Source: Argopecten irradians
Taxonomy: Eukaryota > Mollusca > Bivalvia > Pectinida > Pectinidae
Direction: 5' to 3'
Length of the DNA stretch: 64,000 nucleotides
Assembly (NCBI RefSeq): GCF_041381155.1
Contig: NC_091137.1
Span: 11,279,765 to 11,343,764 of the forward strand
Part shown: one piece after another, positions 23,056-35,800 of the stretch
How the letters are laid out: every line of letters begins with the position of its first letter
Numbering within the stretch: the stretch's first letter is position 1
Position numbers and translations under genes: made by a program
Notes under the pieces: generated by a model
The model's database searches: none
What the model was told of the DNA's origin: nothing
Seen by the model: only the letters and a program-made list of their open reading frames with translations

Positions 23056-25406
23056 CCTGAATTTCCCGGGTACTGTTGTATATATACTATCAGTGCGTTA
23101 TCAATATCTACACACTATTATAGTTATAGATAAAGGGTGCAGTACCCCCAATAAATAAGTCAATTATGAGGGGTGGGGGAGACGCCTCACCCCATCGGTC
23201 ACTGTCTTATAATACCATTTTTCCATAAGAGAACATAATTTAATATATTTGAGTCCATATATTATTTTAGACGTTTTGTCGTCCATATTAGAATCTGGTA
23301 AAATGATCTAGACGTGTTTTAAAAAAAGATTGAATGGAAATTAAATCTTATCGAAAAATCAGCTTGCGTTTCATTAAACTAGTGATAAAAATGTAGATGT
23401 GTCCACTTAAAAAGATATCTATTTTGTATGTAATATGTCATACCCTTATAACCAGGCCCCTGGATAATGAAACAGTCGTAGCCAATCAAACATGACGTAA
23501 TTTTTTGTAACGTCATCTGTTATATAGATTAATTCTAAATTTTAGACTGTTTTAGACTTATGACCGTGTGCCGTTTCATGGTCGTATGGCCAGGACTCAA
23601 AACAGGTTCTGAAAATGTAATCACAATTAAACCAAGGGAAGTAGCTCTTATAAAAAAATCGGAGGTCAAGGATTACAAGTGAAACTGATAGATCGATATT
23701 GTTACATTTTGATTTTTAGCTGCACGATCAATGGAGTCGATTAACGAACACTCTCGCCATATTCAGTTTCTTTAACTTAAGACCAGTTCAAACCACAGGC
23801 GCACGCATAATTTATAAATGTCTTTGTACAATGTAGTATTCTCTGAAGTATATATTATTACCAAGACATGCTGTCTTGATGTTAGATTTTATTATTTTTT
23901 TAGTCTGCAAATGCCCGTGGTTCAAACGAGAGATGTACCTTTAGCGGCCGGTTTCATGTTATTTATAAATCCTATGAGATTGAATAATAAACTTGATGTA
24001 TCCGTTTCATGAAATAGATATTGATGTGCACGAAGTGCATGTTCAATTCATTAATGGATCCGTTATCAAAACCATTCGTGCATTCCGCGACATCAACGAC
24101 CAGGACACAGAAAATCGTTACATGTGGTCATATGTCATCGATTTGAGAGCTTTGTCTAGAGAAATGAAACACATTTGATATTCATATAGTGTAATCCCAG
24201 AATTGCAGTTACTTTTCAATAATTAATACTGGCAAAATTAGAATCTCGTCCAATATCAATTTATCAGATACACGATTTACTCATCTTCAATCGTGAGTCA
24301 TTTACATAAAAACAACTATATAATGTGTGATTATAAAATTTCAGTGCATGCAGAAGTACTACTAAACCATTCAAGCTCAGTTCTTTCTGGTAAACGAATA
24401 AGATACATGTTCATTCCATGCCAATTTTAGCTTTATTTTGTAATGAAACGTGCACACAAAGTACATGTATAGATGTAAAAATGAATACATTTTAAATTGT
24501 CACCAACATTTTTTTTTTAATGACTTCATAGTATCACATATCAAGTTACATAGTCAGATATACATCAATCAATTTCCAGTGTAACTACGGAGATGATGTT
24601 CTAAATTCCAATTGAAATGAAAGGTCCTAATTTTAACTAAAATCAAGGATTTCTAAGTGAGAACAGCTACGCCATTGCTGAAATAAATGGTCTTAAAATT
24701 CCAAATGAAATGGGAGGTCCTAAATGACAATCACAACTGAAATGAATAGCCCTAAATTCCAAATGAATTGGATGCCGATTAGGCTCATTTTGGTAGAAGA
24801 AAAATTCAACTTTCGCGTTATTACGCGATACTTTTGGCGTTATAACGTGATACTTTTGGCGTTATTACGCGATACTTTGACGTTATTACGCGAAACTTTA
24901 AAAACAATTAATATTTGTTTGATTTATATAACCGGGGCAGTATAACACCATATGCAGAGTAACCGAATCAAAGGCCTCTAATTTGTATAAGATAAGCATT
25001 TTCTCTGAAAAAATGTCAATAGGTTTATTTGAGGTGCTTGTTAATAAGAATAGAAAGGCGATAAGACAGTACCCTGAAGAACTCAATGTTTTGGATAGTG
25101 GAATATTGATGCAACTATGACCTCACACCACTAATATTAAAGTGATTTTTTCTAAAAAAAACAATATCCGAGTCCATATGCTATATATCGACCTCCGCAT
25201 GACCATAGGATTAGTGGAATCCAACAATAAAATGTCATAAGCAGTAACGCTAACGTTTAAATAAAATCCATTGTGTGGATCAATGGATTCGTTAGGAAGT
25301 ATAGATGCTCATCTGTGTTATTTTAGCAACACTATATTTTGCTTCTTATAAATTGTGTATATAATGGTAATCATTTTTTTTTCTAAATTGAACATGGAAA
25401 TTATAA

Positions 25407-25474
25407 AATAAAAATAATACTCTACATGGTACTATATACGTATATAGTACCATAAATGTAGAGTATTATTTTTA
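25407..25474. repeat. Near-perfect palindrome, 68 bp
   Basis: Arms AAAAATAATACTCTACAT and ATGTAGAGTATTATTTTT flank a central self-complementary GTACTATATACGTATATAGT-type core centred at 25439/25440. It could extrude as a cruciform or be a minimal hairpin MITE. Confidence 0.85.
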
Positions 25475-25564
25475 TCGTTTTTTAATCTAGACCTCTTAAA
25501 CGTCTAAAAATGGTCTTAGGGCACTCTGGTGGGTCATGATTATATAATCTGTAACTAATTCTCA

Positions 25565-25812
25565 GATCCCTGTGGCTCTATAGACATATTTCTCTCTATA
25601 TATATACATATATGTAGGCCTACTCAGTGGTAGAAGGCGCAGCTATGTTTGACTAGGCGATTGGGTGCCGTAGATCGTGAGTTCGAGGCCCGGATAGGGC
25701 ACGAGTCAATAAATTGTCATGCTTTGTTGAATTGTGTTTCTTTGATATGTAATACTATTACATATATATATACAGAGAGAGAAAAACATATCTATAGAGC
25801 CAAACGCCTGTG
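25565..25812. mobile_element. tRNA-like SINE head held between inverted arms
   Basis: A tRNA-like stretch (25627-25720) has the A-box-like CAGTGGTAGAAGGCGCAGC and the B-box GTTCGAGGCC at 25681-25690. It is flanked by inverted arms: left with GGCTCTATAGACATATTTCT then CTCTATATATATAC, right with GAGAGAAAAACATATCTATA then GAGCC. It is either a SINE inserted into a hairpin MITE or a composite element. Confidence 0.6.
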
Positions 25813-26447
25813 GTACAGGTAAGGTATTAGTGGACACCCCGTGGTGTGATGCCCTCTATAGTAAAATACTCCCTGGGGTGAGATACCCCGTGTATATGTT
25901 ATCTGGTTGTAGCATATTAGATATTATAATGTATATGCCATGATGGGATTAGCAGTTATCTGGTATTTACTATGAGAAACATATATACATAATAAAAAAG
26001 TTCAAATATTTTATTAAAGTCTCAGCCTTAATTAAAAACATATTACAAATTAAAGACACCATTCTATACATAATTATTTGAGAGACAAGATATGAGAATA
26101 AAAAAAAAAATAAAAATAATAAGAATCAGTTATTATAACCTAAATTTCGGCGTTTATCTAATATTTGTTTGGAGGTTTTGGCACTATAACGACACATATC
26201 ACTATTTTGGAGAATAAAATATATTTTTTCCTGTATCACACTGTCTAAGAAAATCAGAATTTACCATACTAGCCCTTAAGAATAGGTCATTTCTAACATC
26301 CTGGTATAACGGACAATGTAATAAAACATGGAACTCATCTGAACATCATGACAGTTAAAACATGTTCTAGAATTTAAATCTAAGTTTTCATAGCGACCAT
26401 TTTCTATTCAAAATTTGATCCACTCCACATCTGAACATGGCTAGTGG

Positions 26448-27432
26448 CACTGTAGTGCAACTAGTACGGCAACGATGTTTTGATCCGTTTCCGGTATCGC
26501 TTCCGCGACATGAAGACCACGGCACCGTGCTTTGTATCATTGCTGAAGAGTATGATAAGTTTCAACCAAACCAAAAAATATATTATTATCTGTTTTCTTA
26601 TATTTCAAAAAATGCATATGAATATCACACATTACAGAAAACACAGCTAAATTTTTCGTTCAGCTTCGATTTGCCGACTTATATTGAGGTATAGTTTTAC
26701 TGTGATTCAATATTGGAAATCTTTAGACTTTCCCGTTTCCATTGGTATATAATTTGTTTACAATAATGTTGAAAATACTTATGAAATTCAACAATTTGTG
26801 TTCGATATCAGACTAGTGTCGCAACGGTTTTGAACTTCAATAGTGTACGGTTGAGATACAAGTTAAAAACAAAAGTGCAATCTGAAACTCCAGTACGTTA
26901 ATACGTTACGGTTAGATTATATTGCGCATGGAGATACCAGCATATAAATAATACCAAACCGTTGCAATCTGAAACTCCAAACCGTACACTTTTTTGCAAT
27001 ATCATCGATCAAAACCGTTGCGCAAAGACTGACACAACGATGTAAACAATGGGTCAAACACTCTTTATTCTTCATCAAATTTAGCAAAGTGCATATCAGA
27101 TTGATACATGTGAACCTAATAATTTGTTTCTCAGCCATATTTTGTGAATATCTTTAATAATAAGCAAGATTCAGATGAAAACTTAAAGTTTTTGCTTGGA
27201 ACTCGCATTAAGCTGTATGTAAGTGTCACAATTGTATGATAAATAGGAGTACTTTGCGTGATCTTCACAAGGTAGGATATCTAATTAACACTTGAGTTGA
27301 ATATCGGTCTGTAACACCATGCACAATATCTTTAAACTCTACAATTTGGAACCTACCTACTCGGTACTCGTATATCGAAGCGATACCGGAAACGGATCAA
27401 AACATCGTTGCCGTACTAGTTGCACTACAGTG
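26448..27432. mobile_element. DNA transposon relative with perfect 56-bp TIRs and 5-bp target repeat
   Basis: The termini 26448-26503 and 27377-27432 are exact inverted copies beginning CACTGTAGTGCAACTAGTAC and ending TTTCCGGTATCGCTTC. The flanks carry the direct repeat AGTGG (26443-26447, 27433-27437). The 985-bp body is AT-rich with short frames only, so it is non-autonomous. The superfamily is not clear from the ends. Perfect arms suggest a recent insertion or recent homogenisation. Confidence 0.88.
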
Positions 27433-29436
27433 AGTGGGCACCACGTGCTTTTGTAGACATAACTTTAGATTTAAAATAAACTTCGGTGCCAAACTCACTC
27501 AGATTACAGTTTTTTAAGTTCTCAGTTTACTTCGGCCACGACTAGTTGCAGGCAAGAAGTGGTTTAATTGTAATTAACTTCCAAGAATAAATAAAACTTT
27601 CAAGATTCTTTTGATAAAAAACCCAGTGGTCGTGCACTGCTAAAGGTATGAAGTTCCGATAACATATCTAAAGGCGTTTCTGTTACAATGGAATCGCAAA
27701 ACATCCAGTACCTTCATGGAAAAATTTAGAGAGTGTCGTATTGAAACCCTTGGAAAGGAATGATGCCATCAACAGATGTTTTATTTTCAACAATCACCAT
27801 CAGCAACAAATAAAAATCATTTTACATCATCATTGATTCATCGTCGTCATTGTGATCGTCGTCGCTGTTGTCGTCGGTATCCATCATGGACGAGAGACGA
27901 TTAAGCAAATATTTGATACCATAATCAGAGACAGATAGTATGCTATCTAAATCTGTGTCATTATCAACGAACATAAAGAACAATGTTTAGGCAAGGACAC
28001 TTATAAATCCTTGTGTTGTGGTATGTAAGTAAGCATACATTATCAAGTAGATGGATTACGGCCAACCAAAAATACACGCTACGGCCTGACTTACCCCGGG
28101 GACCAACAGAGACTTACCCTCGGGACCACTGTATTTCCATATATAGCTCGAGTTAACACGGAACATTGGGGTGTCAATTTGACAAATAGACAACGGTGAC
28201 GTCGTGACAGACGACAACCTTTGACGTGTTTTGTTTGGATTGTGTACTTTATGGAAATGACCAGTATTTAAACTAAATTGTTATATTAATCTAGTTTCTT
28301 ATTATTATTTGTCATAACAAAGTATTAGGTTGATTTCTTTTTATTTATTTCGTTTCCTTGGATCAAAAGAAGGTAATTATTTAACACCTTACACCAGGAC
28401 GTACAATACTATGTACTTGTAGATGACACTTATAAATACTTGCGCTAAGTTACACTATGTTACCTCATACCAAAGCAGAGACTTTAATAACCGTAATTTA
28501 CACAAGCGCTTATAAATCCTTATTTAACTGAAGACATTGTGATGACTCAAATTATTTTCAATAAATACAGCTAGGGAAAAATGTGTTTTTGGTAAAGAAT
28601 AGCAAGCACGTCCTTCACCTTGGATTTTTTTAACAAAATTACTTCAACATTAGAACGAATATACGTACCCGCCCTACCCATACCTTTCGGGCAGGTACGA
28701 AATGGTCCCTATCTGTCGTAGTGGAGCACTGCCTCGGAAAATCACTCGGTCACAATTTCCTATACTTTTGGTAGTTTTCCAATCATTTAAGCTTATACAT
28801 GCATCAAGGATTTATCATATACGTCCTTGACATGCATTTATATTTTATTTTTGACCAAAATTAGAAACATAACGACCATTCTTAATATCTATTTTAATTC
28901 TCATAAGACGTCAAATTCATAATTTGTGGACTACTATCATATATATAGATATATATATAATAATGTCTCACTGTGAATTTGATATTTCATAACGGTTCAG
29001 TTTTATTGCCCAAGTGATATCATATAAGTAATATAAAATGCATACAGACATAATATATCTAAGTCTCTGGCAGTAATATTGGCACCAATATTGTAGCTCT
29101 AAAGACGACACAATTATCGGACTAAAAGTCTTTTGAGCTACGATATTGCAGCAACTACAACATAAGTAACAGGAATGTAATATAACCAAGGTCAGTGGCT
29201 TCGTCTGTACCCTAGCACAAGGATTTATATACTTCCTTGATGCTAGTCAGAGACTAATATAACATATAGTGTACACGCTTTCCTTGGGCTATTTTGATTG
29301 AGTCTAAACAGCAAAGTCTAAATTCGCCTGATTCTTTGCCACCAAATAAATCATTTCAGTATAATCTCTTTCTGCTTTGATTATAGGATTGGCCTAAGCA
29401 AGTCTAGTTATGACTCTACACGCCCACTATTTACGA
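27433..29436. other. Upstream region of the bZIP gene, no gene seen beyond the small acidic frame
   Basis: AT-rich sequence. An AT microsatellite lies near 28940-28962. No splice-supported exon was found. Confidence 0.4.
27822..27974 (-). CDS. Small acidic open frame of 50 aa, unrecognised
   Basis: The frame runs from ATG 27974 to TAA 27822-27824. The C-terminal part is Asp-rich (MDTDDNSDDDHNDDDESMMM) after a mixed segment with DTDLDSILSVSDYGIKYLL. The composition looks more protein-like than the surrounding AT-rich DNA. It may be a terminal exon, a relic of a longer gene or chance from a GTC/GTT-rich tract. No family is assigned. Confidence 0.2.
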   Translation of the reverse strand: MFVDNDTDLDSILSVSDYGIKYLLNRLSSMMDTDDNSDDDHNDDDESMMM

Positions 29437-29520
29437 TGAGTCACGTGACTGGTCAAGAAACCAAGCGAGCGTAACGGTACTGACTATCTCGACCTTGTGT
29501 ACTATATAGACTATAAATAG
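29437..29520 (+). promoter_or_regulatory. Core promoter of the bZIP gene: AP-1/E-box composite and TATA box
   Basis: TGAGTCA (AP-1/TRE) at 29437-29443 overlaps the palindrome GTCACGTGAC (E-box; also the CLEAR-type sequence) at 29440-29449. Sixty-three bases further on is TATAAATAG at 29512-29520. A start near 29545 would give a 5'UTR of about 275 nt before ATG 29822. Function is inferred from motif and position. Confidence 0.6.
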
Positions 29521-29821
29521 TAACACATTCCAGGCTGATCTAAAACAGTATTTTGAGTAATACGACTTTAAAATAAAATCCACCAAATGCATAATTTATG
29601 CAACATACGTAACAAGGACACGTGCTCAATGTATAGTTGCCGGGAAAACACAAGTTGGTTGATTTGTTTGTACTGGTCAGTTGTAAACAACACCCCTTGT
29701 AAATAAGATGGACTCGCCCTATTGCGCAGCCTGGACATGGGCCTGTGTCAGTGCGTGACGTAACAGATCCAGTGTTTACGGGTGATGGTGGATTTTGACC
29801 AAACTTTTTGTGCATTACACA

Positions 29822-32800
29822 ATGGCTGAAGATGCATTTTGTGATTTTTCACCTGATCTGGACTCATCATTATTGAATCAGATGCCCAATTACGGAACTC
29901 GCCATAACGAGGAGACTAATAACTTAGGTAAGATTTCCGTGTGAGCACCTCTTGGTCACTCTGATCGTGTGGCCATTGACCTTGTTGGGTGCATTGTACG
30001 GTAGCCATATTGGTTATGCGTATGTTTGATAGTTCGGTCCACGCTCCAAACTGTTACATAACTACTCATAATTACCGGCTTTACAAATATTACGTAAACA
30101 GTCGTGGAAGAGTGTTGAGTTTTCATAACATGTAGCGGACATAGCAGTTTTGAATATTGCGATAATAGAACTCGAATATTGTGAAATCTTTGTAAAATTG
30201 TCAGAATGACCGAGGTATATTAAGTTAAGCCATGTTTGTTGTGATTCTCAGTAGGAAAACGTGGACACAGTATAGCTGGCCACGATTAAAGTTTAATTTT
30301 TATAATACAATCAATGATAACATAAATAATTTTTGGTCAAATTAAAACAAAGGATTTATATTTTTACTGAACAAGAAAAAATAATACTTTGTGTTTTTTA
30401 ATGCAATATTGCTGTTCATACACTGTTTTACAAAATAATGAAAAATAGTTAATACATTGTTTTACAAAATAATGAAAAATATTTTTTTAACCCCAGCTAA
30501 AACTGACAGTGTAAGCAGATATTGAATTTATTCATATATGTCGCGCATATACCTCCCTTATTTGAGACCAAAATCCCTTAAAATGGTTATCAATCTCCCT
30601 TAACACTTCTAGAAAAATATGGCATGCAGTGACTTTTGATAAAAGAAACATAATTATTGTAACACTTACCAAATAAAAACAATTGACACAAAATAAAAAT
30701 TATGTAGTTTTATCAAATATTAATAATATTGCTAATTTTATGCATAGCATAAGATTTAATGCAAAACTGCTCTGTGTTGAGCATATAATTAATTGAATTC
30801 AAAAAGAAATATAAAGGGGAAAAAATTGTATTCAGAAGTCAACCATGAAATTGAAAAGTTTTAGACTATTTATTGTAAATATCTGTATTTATTATTTTTA
30901 TATGATATATGGGCCAAAAGTATACAGTGTATTTAGAATAATATCATATTACATAATTTTAATAATTATATTACATCATTTTAATAATTTTATGAAATTA
31001 TCTTTGTAATGATATATTATTACTAGAAATAAGACCAAAATCAAACCAAAGTTCATCATGATCAGCATATATCTATAATTATGGATAACATAGTTTTTAT
31101 TAAGTTCTATATAAGAGAATTGAATTACATTGTTTACAACTGATCAATGATAATAATTTTTACAATACAATTTAATCTAGAAGAAAAATGTCTGATTATA
31201 AAAAGTTATAGCAAATTAGGATGATCCAGTAATACACTGACAGATTTGGCTACAAAGACACTGCCAAGAATTTGTTGAAAGCAGCTTTCAACAAATTCTT
31301 TGCTGTGTCTTTGTTTTTACAAATCCCTATTTAATATACTATATAGTATTATAGGTTATCACTACAATGAATGGATTTGCTTGGGTGAATTCAGTCATTA
31401 GAATGTTATTTCTGATAAAGCTGGAAATATTCCATGAATAGTACTGTGTCTTATGATCCTTCACAATTTCTATGTCTCTGTTATGAAAATTTTTCATTAA
31501 TGTGAAGGTGAGATAATAGAATATCCTTCTATTTCTAGTTGGGCCATCTACAGGAAGGAAGCCTAATGGAGGTCCAGGTTTTTACATGGATCAATATGCA
31601 GCCAATATGGAGGGCATTGCAGTGCCGATGATGAACATGTCAACTATAAATCATAATGGTGAAGATATGGCTTCCTCGTCCATGGCAGCAACGTCAACGG
31701 CGGCTGCAGGTCTCTATGAACCACACAACAGTAATTACGCAATGAAACCTGAGAAGGGGTTACCCCCAACCCCACCAGGTAAAAGGATCCATGTAGAGTT
31801 ATCCCCCTTACTTTTTTGGTGTTGTTTCCACTTCTTCACCGGATAGAGGAATTTATTGAGTTATCCTCTTTTTCCTAGAGTTACCTCCACTACATTTTCT
31901 TTCAGTTTTATCCACCCCACCAGGGATTCTATTCAGGGGTCTATGTTGACTTACACACCATCCTCAGATCTCTTCCTTGTGTGTTTTAACACCAACCCAA
32001 TGTAGGTAGAGTTGTCTCCCCTCATATTCTGGTGTTTCTCAACCTCACCAATTAAAAGGGTATATGTGCAGTTATCTTCTCCTATTATGGTCATGGTGGT
32101 GCCCCTTGCTACATACCTAGCTAGTCTAAATGCAGTTATCTCCCCTTTATTGATCCCCCTTCTATCATCCGCTTTTAGTTATCCCCTTTTTATCCACTGG
32201 TGTTGTTGTAAATTTGGACCTACTAAGTAATGATACTGTTGAAGGGTAAGTTGCTCTTCAACTCTCTTTTCTTTTGGGGCAATCAAAATGGGAAGTTTCA
32301 GGCTCCTCCCTTAACTGTGTTGGATATTTATTATGTAAAGAGAGGTAATGTTATGAACTTAGTCGTTCACATTATAGTACTGCAATACTCAAATCACAAT
32401 ACAATATATGATTAGAGGTCAACAAAAAATTTCAATGGTGAGAGTGCTGTAATGTGTAGGAACAATTGACACATATGTGTGGAGATTTTATATTCACAAT
32501 TATCATATATAGTTTGTGTAATGAGGATACACTATTTACACAATTCTTTATATTATAAAATCTTCATTTAGAAATTACAAAATTTGGGAACCCACATAAC
32601 TTTTGTGTGTATTTAATTAATTATTTTTTCTTTTGTTTTAGGTAGTCCACAAAATCACAAAAACATGACACCAGCCCATATGCAGCAGAGTTCAATGTCA
32701 ATGTCTGTGGCTGCCATGGTGGCAGCCTCACAGCAACACATGTTGGCCAAACCTGTACCAATGAGGCGATTGTCAGACAAAGGCATCGCCCAGTCTCACT

Positions 32801-35800
32801 CAAACTTCGCCAACCCTGTCGACTCATTCCTCACAGAATCCATGCTCGGTCAAGGTAAGATATATTAATTTACTACATATTGTTATACAGTATCATAATA
32901 CACAACGCTAAGGTCTTCAACATATGCATACATGTAAAAGGGATTAAGGGCTCTAAAATGTTTCAATGACCTTGGCTTGACCTTGACTGTTTAAAAGTTA
33001 ACAAGCTAATAAACAATCAAGTGTTGACATTGGATTTGTTTTGAAGAATCAGAATATTGCATACTGGTAACATGAAAAATTTACAGGTTGGATTACCAGG
33101 TATTACAAGCCATTTACTTTTCAATAAGTGACTGCATCTTTTATAAGAAATAGTAATGGCAGATCAGTGCTTTGGCTGTTCAATGTCAGTTTTATCCTTA
33201 AAGTAGCTGCTCCTCATTATTCATGAACTCTAAAAGACTTGCCCTTAAGTTACAACAGGGTTTTGAGATATCAAAACGATATGGGTAAAGTACAATTCAC
33301 TGTCAATTAGTCCCACCTTGCAGCTATCTATTATGATGTCTTAAAATCATGTTAAAATATGATGTCACAAGGTGGGGCTGATGAACAGTAAATGATGGAC
33401 AGTAAATGATACTTTACCCACGTCCTTTTGGTATCTTGAAATGAATATATCATAGCATGCTACGGTGAAGGAATATAGCATTGGTTTAAATAAATAACCT
33501 TGAGCTTGATCTTTATCTTGGTCGTTTTGGGATCTTGAAACCCTCATGTTGAGAGGTCTTATTCATTATTTGATATTTCAAGGATCAAAGGGGCTATTAT
33601 TTATTTAGATGTTCTAGCTCTATAATCTGGGGTGTAATTTGTATTATCTTTTTGCGAATTACATCGTCCATGATAGACTACGCATTTATTCAAGGTCATA
33701 TATATGATCAGTTCCAGGTCACACAATAAGTCAATTTAGCTAAAATCTATGTACATAGTCGCTTCTTTTAACTACATCAGGAGCCTGATATTTGTCTGTA
33801 CATTTGCTATGTCTTCAAAGCGTTGCAGTCAGGACACAAGGGTCAAGTACCACACTTGAATATTTCACATGATACAGAAAACCAAACTCCTACCAGATAA
33901 GGGAAGGCCCGGAGATGTACATATCTGATATTGGGCCTATTCCATATGTATGTGCCCTCTTAAAGCATGTCAGCAAATAATGGTAAACATATCTTTACTG
34001 TTCTAAGATTTCATAAGAGCTATAATCGAGAAGATCACTTCTTTTAGAAATACATTAGAACTGATCATGAGAATATAAGTTCTTGGACAATTCTTGTACA
34101 GTTCTGTCAATATTCTAGAATATTAGAACCTTTTCTGGAAACTTAACTCCAGAATTGTTTTAGGACTTTTGTTATGAAAATACTTCTGTAATAATGTGTT
34201 CTAGAACATATTAATTAATCAGTTATAGATAGGTTATCAACCAGTGTTCACAACTTTTCAACAACAATGATTCCAAATGTTCTGAAGACATATAAAAATG
34301 CCAGAACACTTCTAGAACAATCAGAGAACTTCTAGAACTGTCCTTCACAGAACATACAGAAGAACATGAAAATATGTGTGATCTCCCTTAACATTCAAAT
34401 ATTTCAATAATTCTATATTACTACTTGAACTGTTCTGGAACTTATGAATGCTAGCTCTTAAAGCACCATTTTATTTTAGAGTGTTTGGACATCTGGTTAC
34501 GAATCCGTGTTTGTGCCATAAATTCTAGGGTTAATATGTTAATGTTGTAAAACAGTTACATGTATTAATGTAGAACTTTATATGATCTAGAATGTTCTGA
34601 AGTTAATAGTTTGTTTATAGAACTTATATGATGTTCCTGATCTGTTCTAGAACCTAACCAAGAATATGTTCCAGAACACTTTGACAACATTGGAACTGTT
34701 GTAGGAACAGCCTATAGGCATAACACAGGGAGTTAAGGCTATATGGAAGCACCTGTACCAATTTTGATTTACCCATTGTACTATCAATTAAACTGTTCCT
34801 GACCCATTTAAATCACATCCTCAGAAACCCATTGTCAGATATATGGTATCTATATCATTAACATAATGATAGTTACATATTGGTGCCTGATCATGAGTAA
34901 CCAAATATCAGTTACATATTGGTGCCTGATCATGAGTAACCAAATATCAGAATGTTTGAATTTGTTCACCTTTGTTCATATTTTATATGCATGTATAATT
35001 TGCATGAAAATTGTCAACTAGTCCATGGATGCCATTACAGTGACAGCTTTCATCATGAATTTTGCTAATTATTTAAGTTAGGAGGGGCCCAAAAAGGGGA
35101 GGGATATGCAGCTTGATCACCCTCAACACTGGTAGTTAGTGATAATTCTATAAATCCTTGAGAGAAAATTAACCTGTACTTAAACATTGATTGGCTTCAC
35201 AAACCATGTGAGCAATACAGGCCCTCTAGGCATCTAGTGTATATCATTTCCAAAACTACTACTTAAGAAAAAAAGAGAATATGTGAATTATGCATTCACT
35301 CACATTTCATCATTTTCGTGATGTATATGTAAATTGTCTGATCAAAGCACAGTGATATTTCATAAAAATTGTAGAAGATTTAATTTGATTCCCTAACACT
35401 ATTTCTGATAAGCTTCCATTCACAAATGAGACTAGCTTTCATCATAAGGTATCCAGGATTATGTAGAACATTGTACTAGTCCACTATACAAAAGCTAGTG
35501 TTCCTGGTCCAGGTATAACACATTTTCTACATGACCCATATATAGGTCAGGGATCACTATACCCTTGGTCACTTGACCTACCTGACCAGTGGCCAGTTTC
35601 TGTGATAAATGAGAAATCACCCAGATACTAGTTTTCTGGTGTCAACATGTGCTGATGGTTGTCAGTCATGCAGAAAGGGGCCCTAAGGGGGAGCTATTTA
35701 AAAAAGAAGGTAGTTTTAATGAAAAGCAGTCTAATGCGTGTGTAGCCTGCCAATACTTCCTGATTTAACGATTGCATTCTTCTGGTTCCATGAGAAAATT

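Larger units (their letters stand above)
23056..26447. other. Intergenic DNA with small inverted and tandem repeats
   Basis: No gene is supported. Contents: two opposed CRE-like sites at 23493-23515; four tandem copies of a unit of about 22 bp containing GCGTTATTACGCGATACTTT at about 24814-24898; a palindrome at 25407-25474; and a tRNA-like insert at 25565-25812. Two open frames at 23818-24178 lack recognisable domains. Confidence 0.5.

Noticed and set aside
23818-24178. Two adjacent plus-strand open frames (64 and 61 codons)
   Set aside because: No recognisable domain, poor start context and no splice or poly(A) support; likely chance.
26437-26694. 85-codon frame entering the 985-bp TIR element
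   Set aside because: It begins outside the element and crosses its TIR; no transposase motif.
31586-31846. Extension of bZIP exon 2 past 31778 ([13 protein letters not shown]...)
   Set aside because: A good GTAAAA donor follows CCACCAG at 31778 and the phase matches the next exon; the extension is intron read-through.
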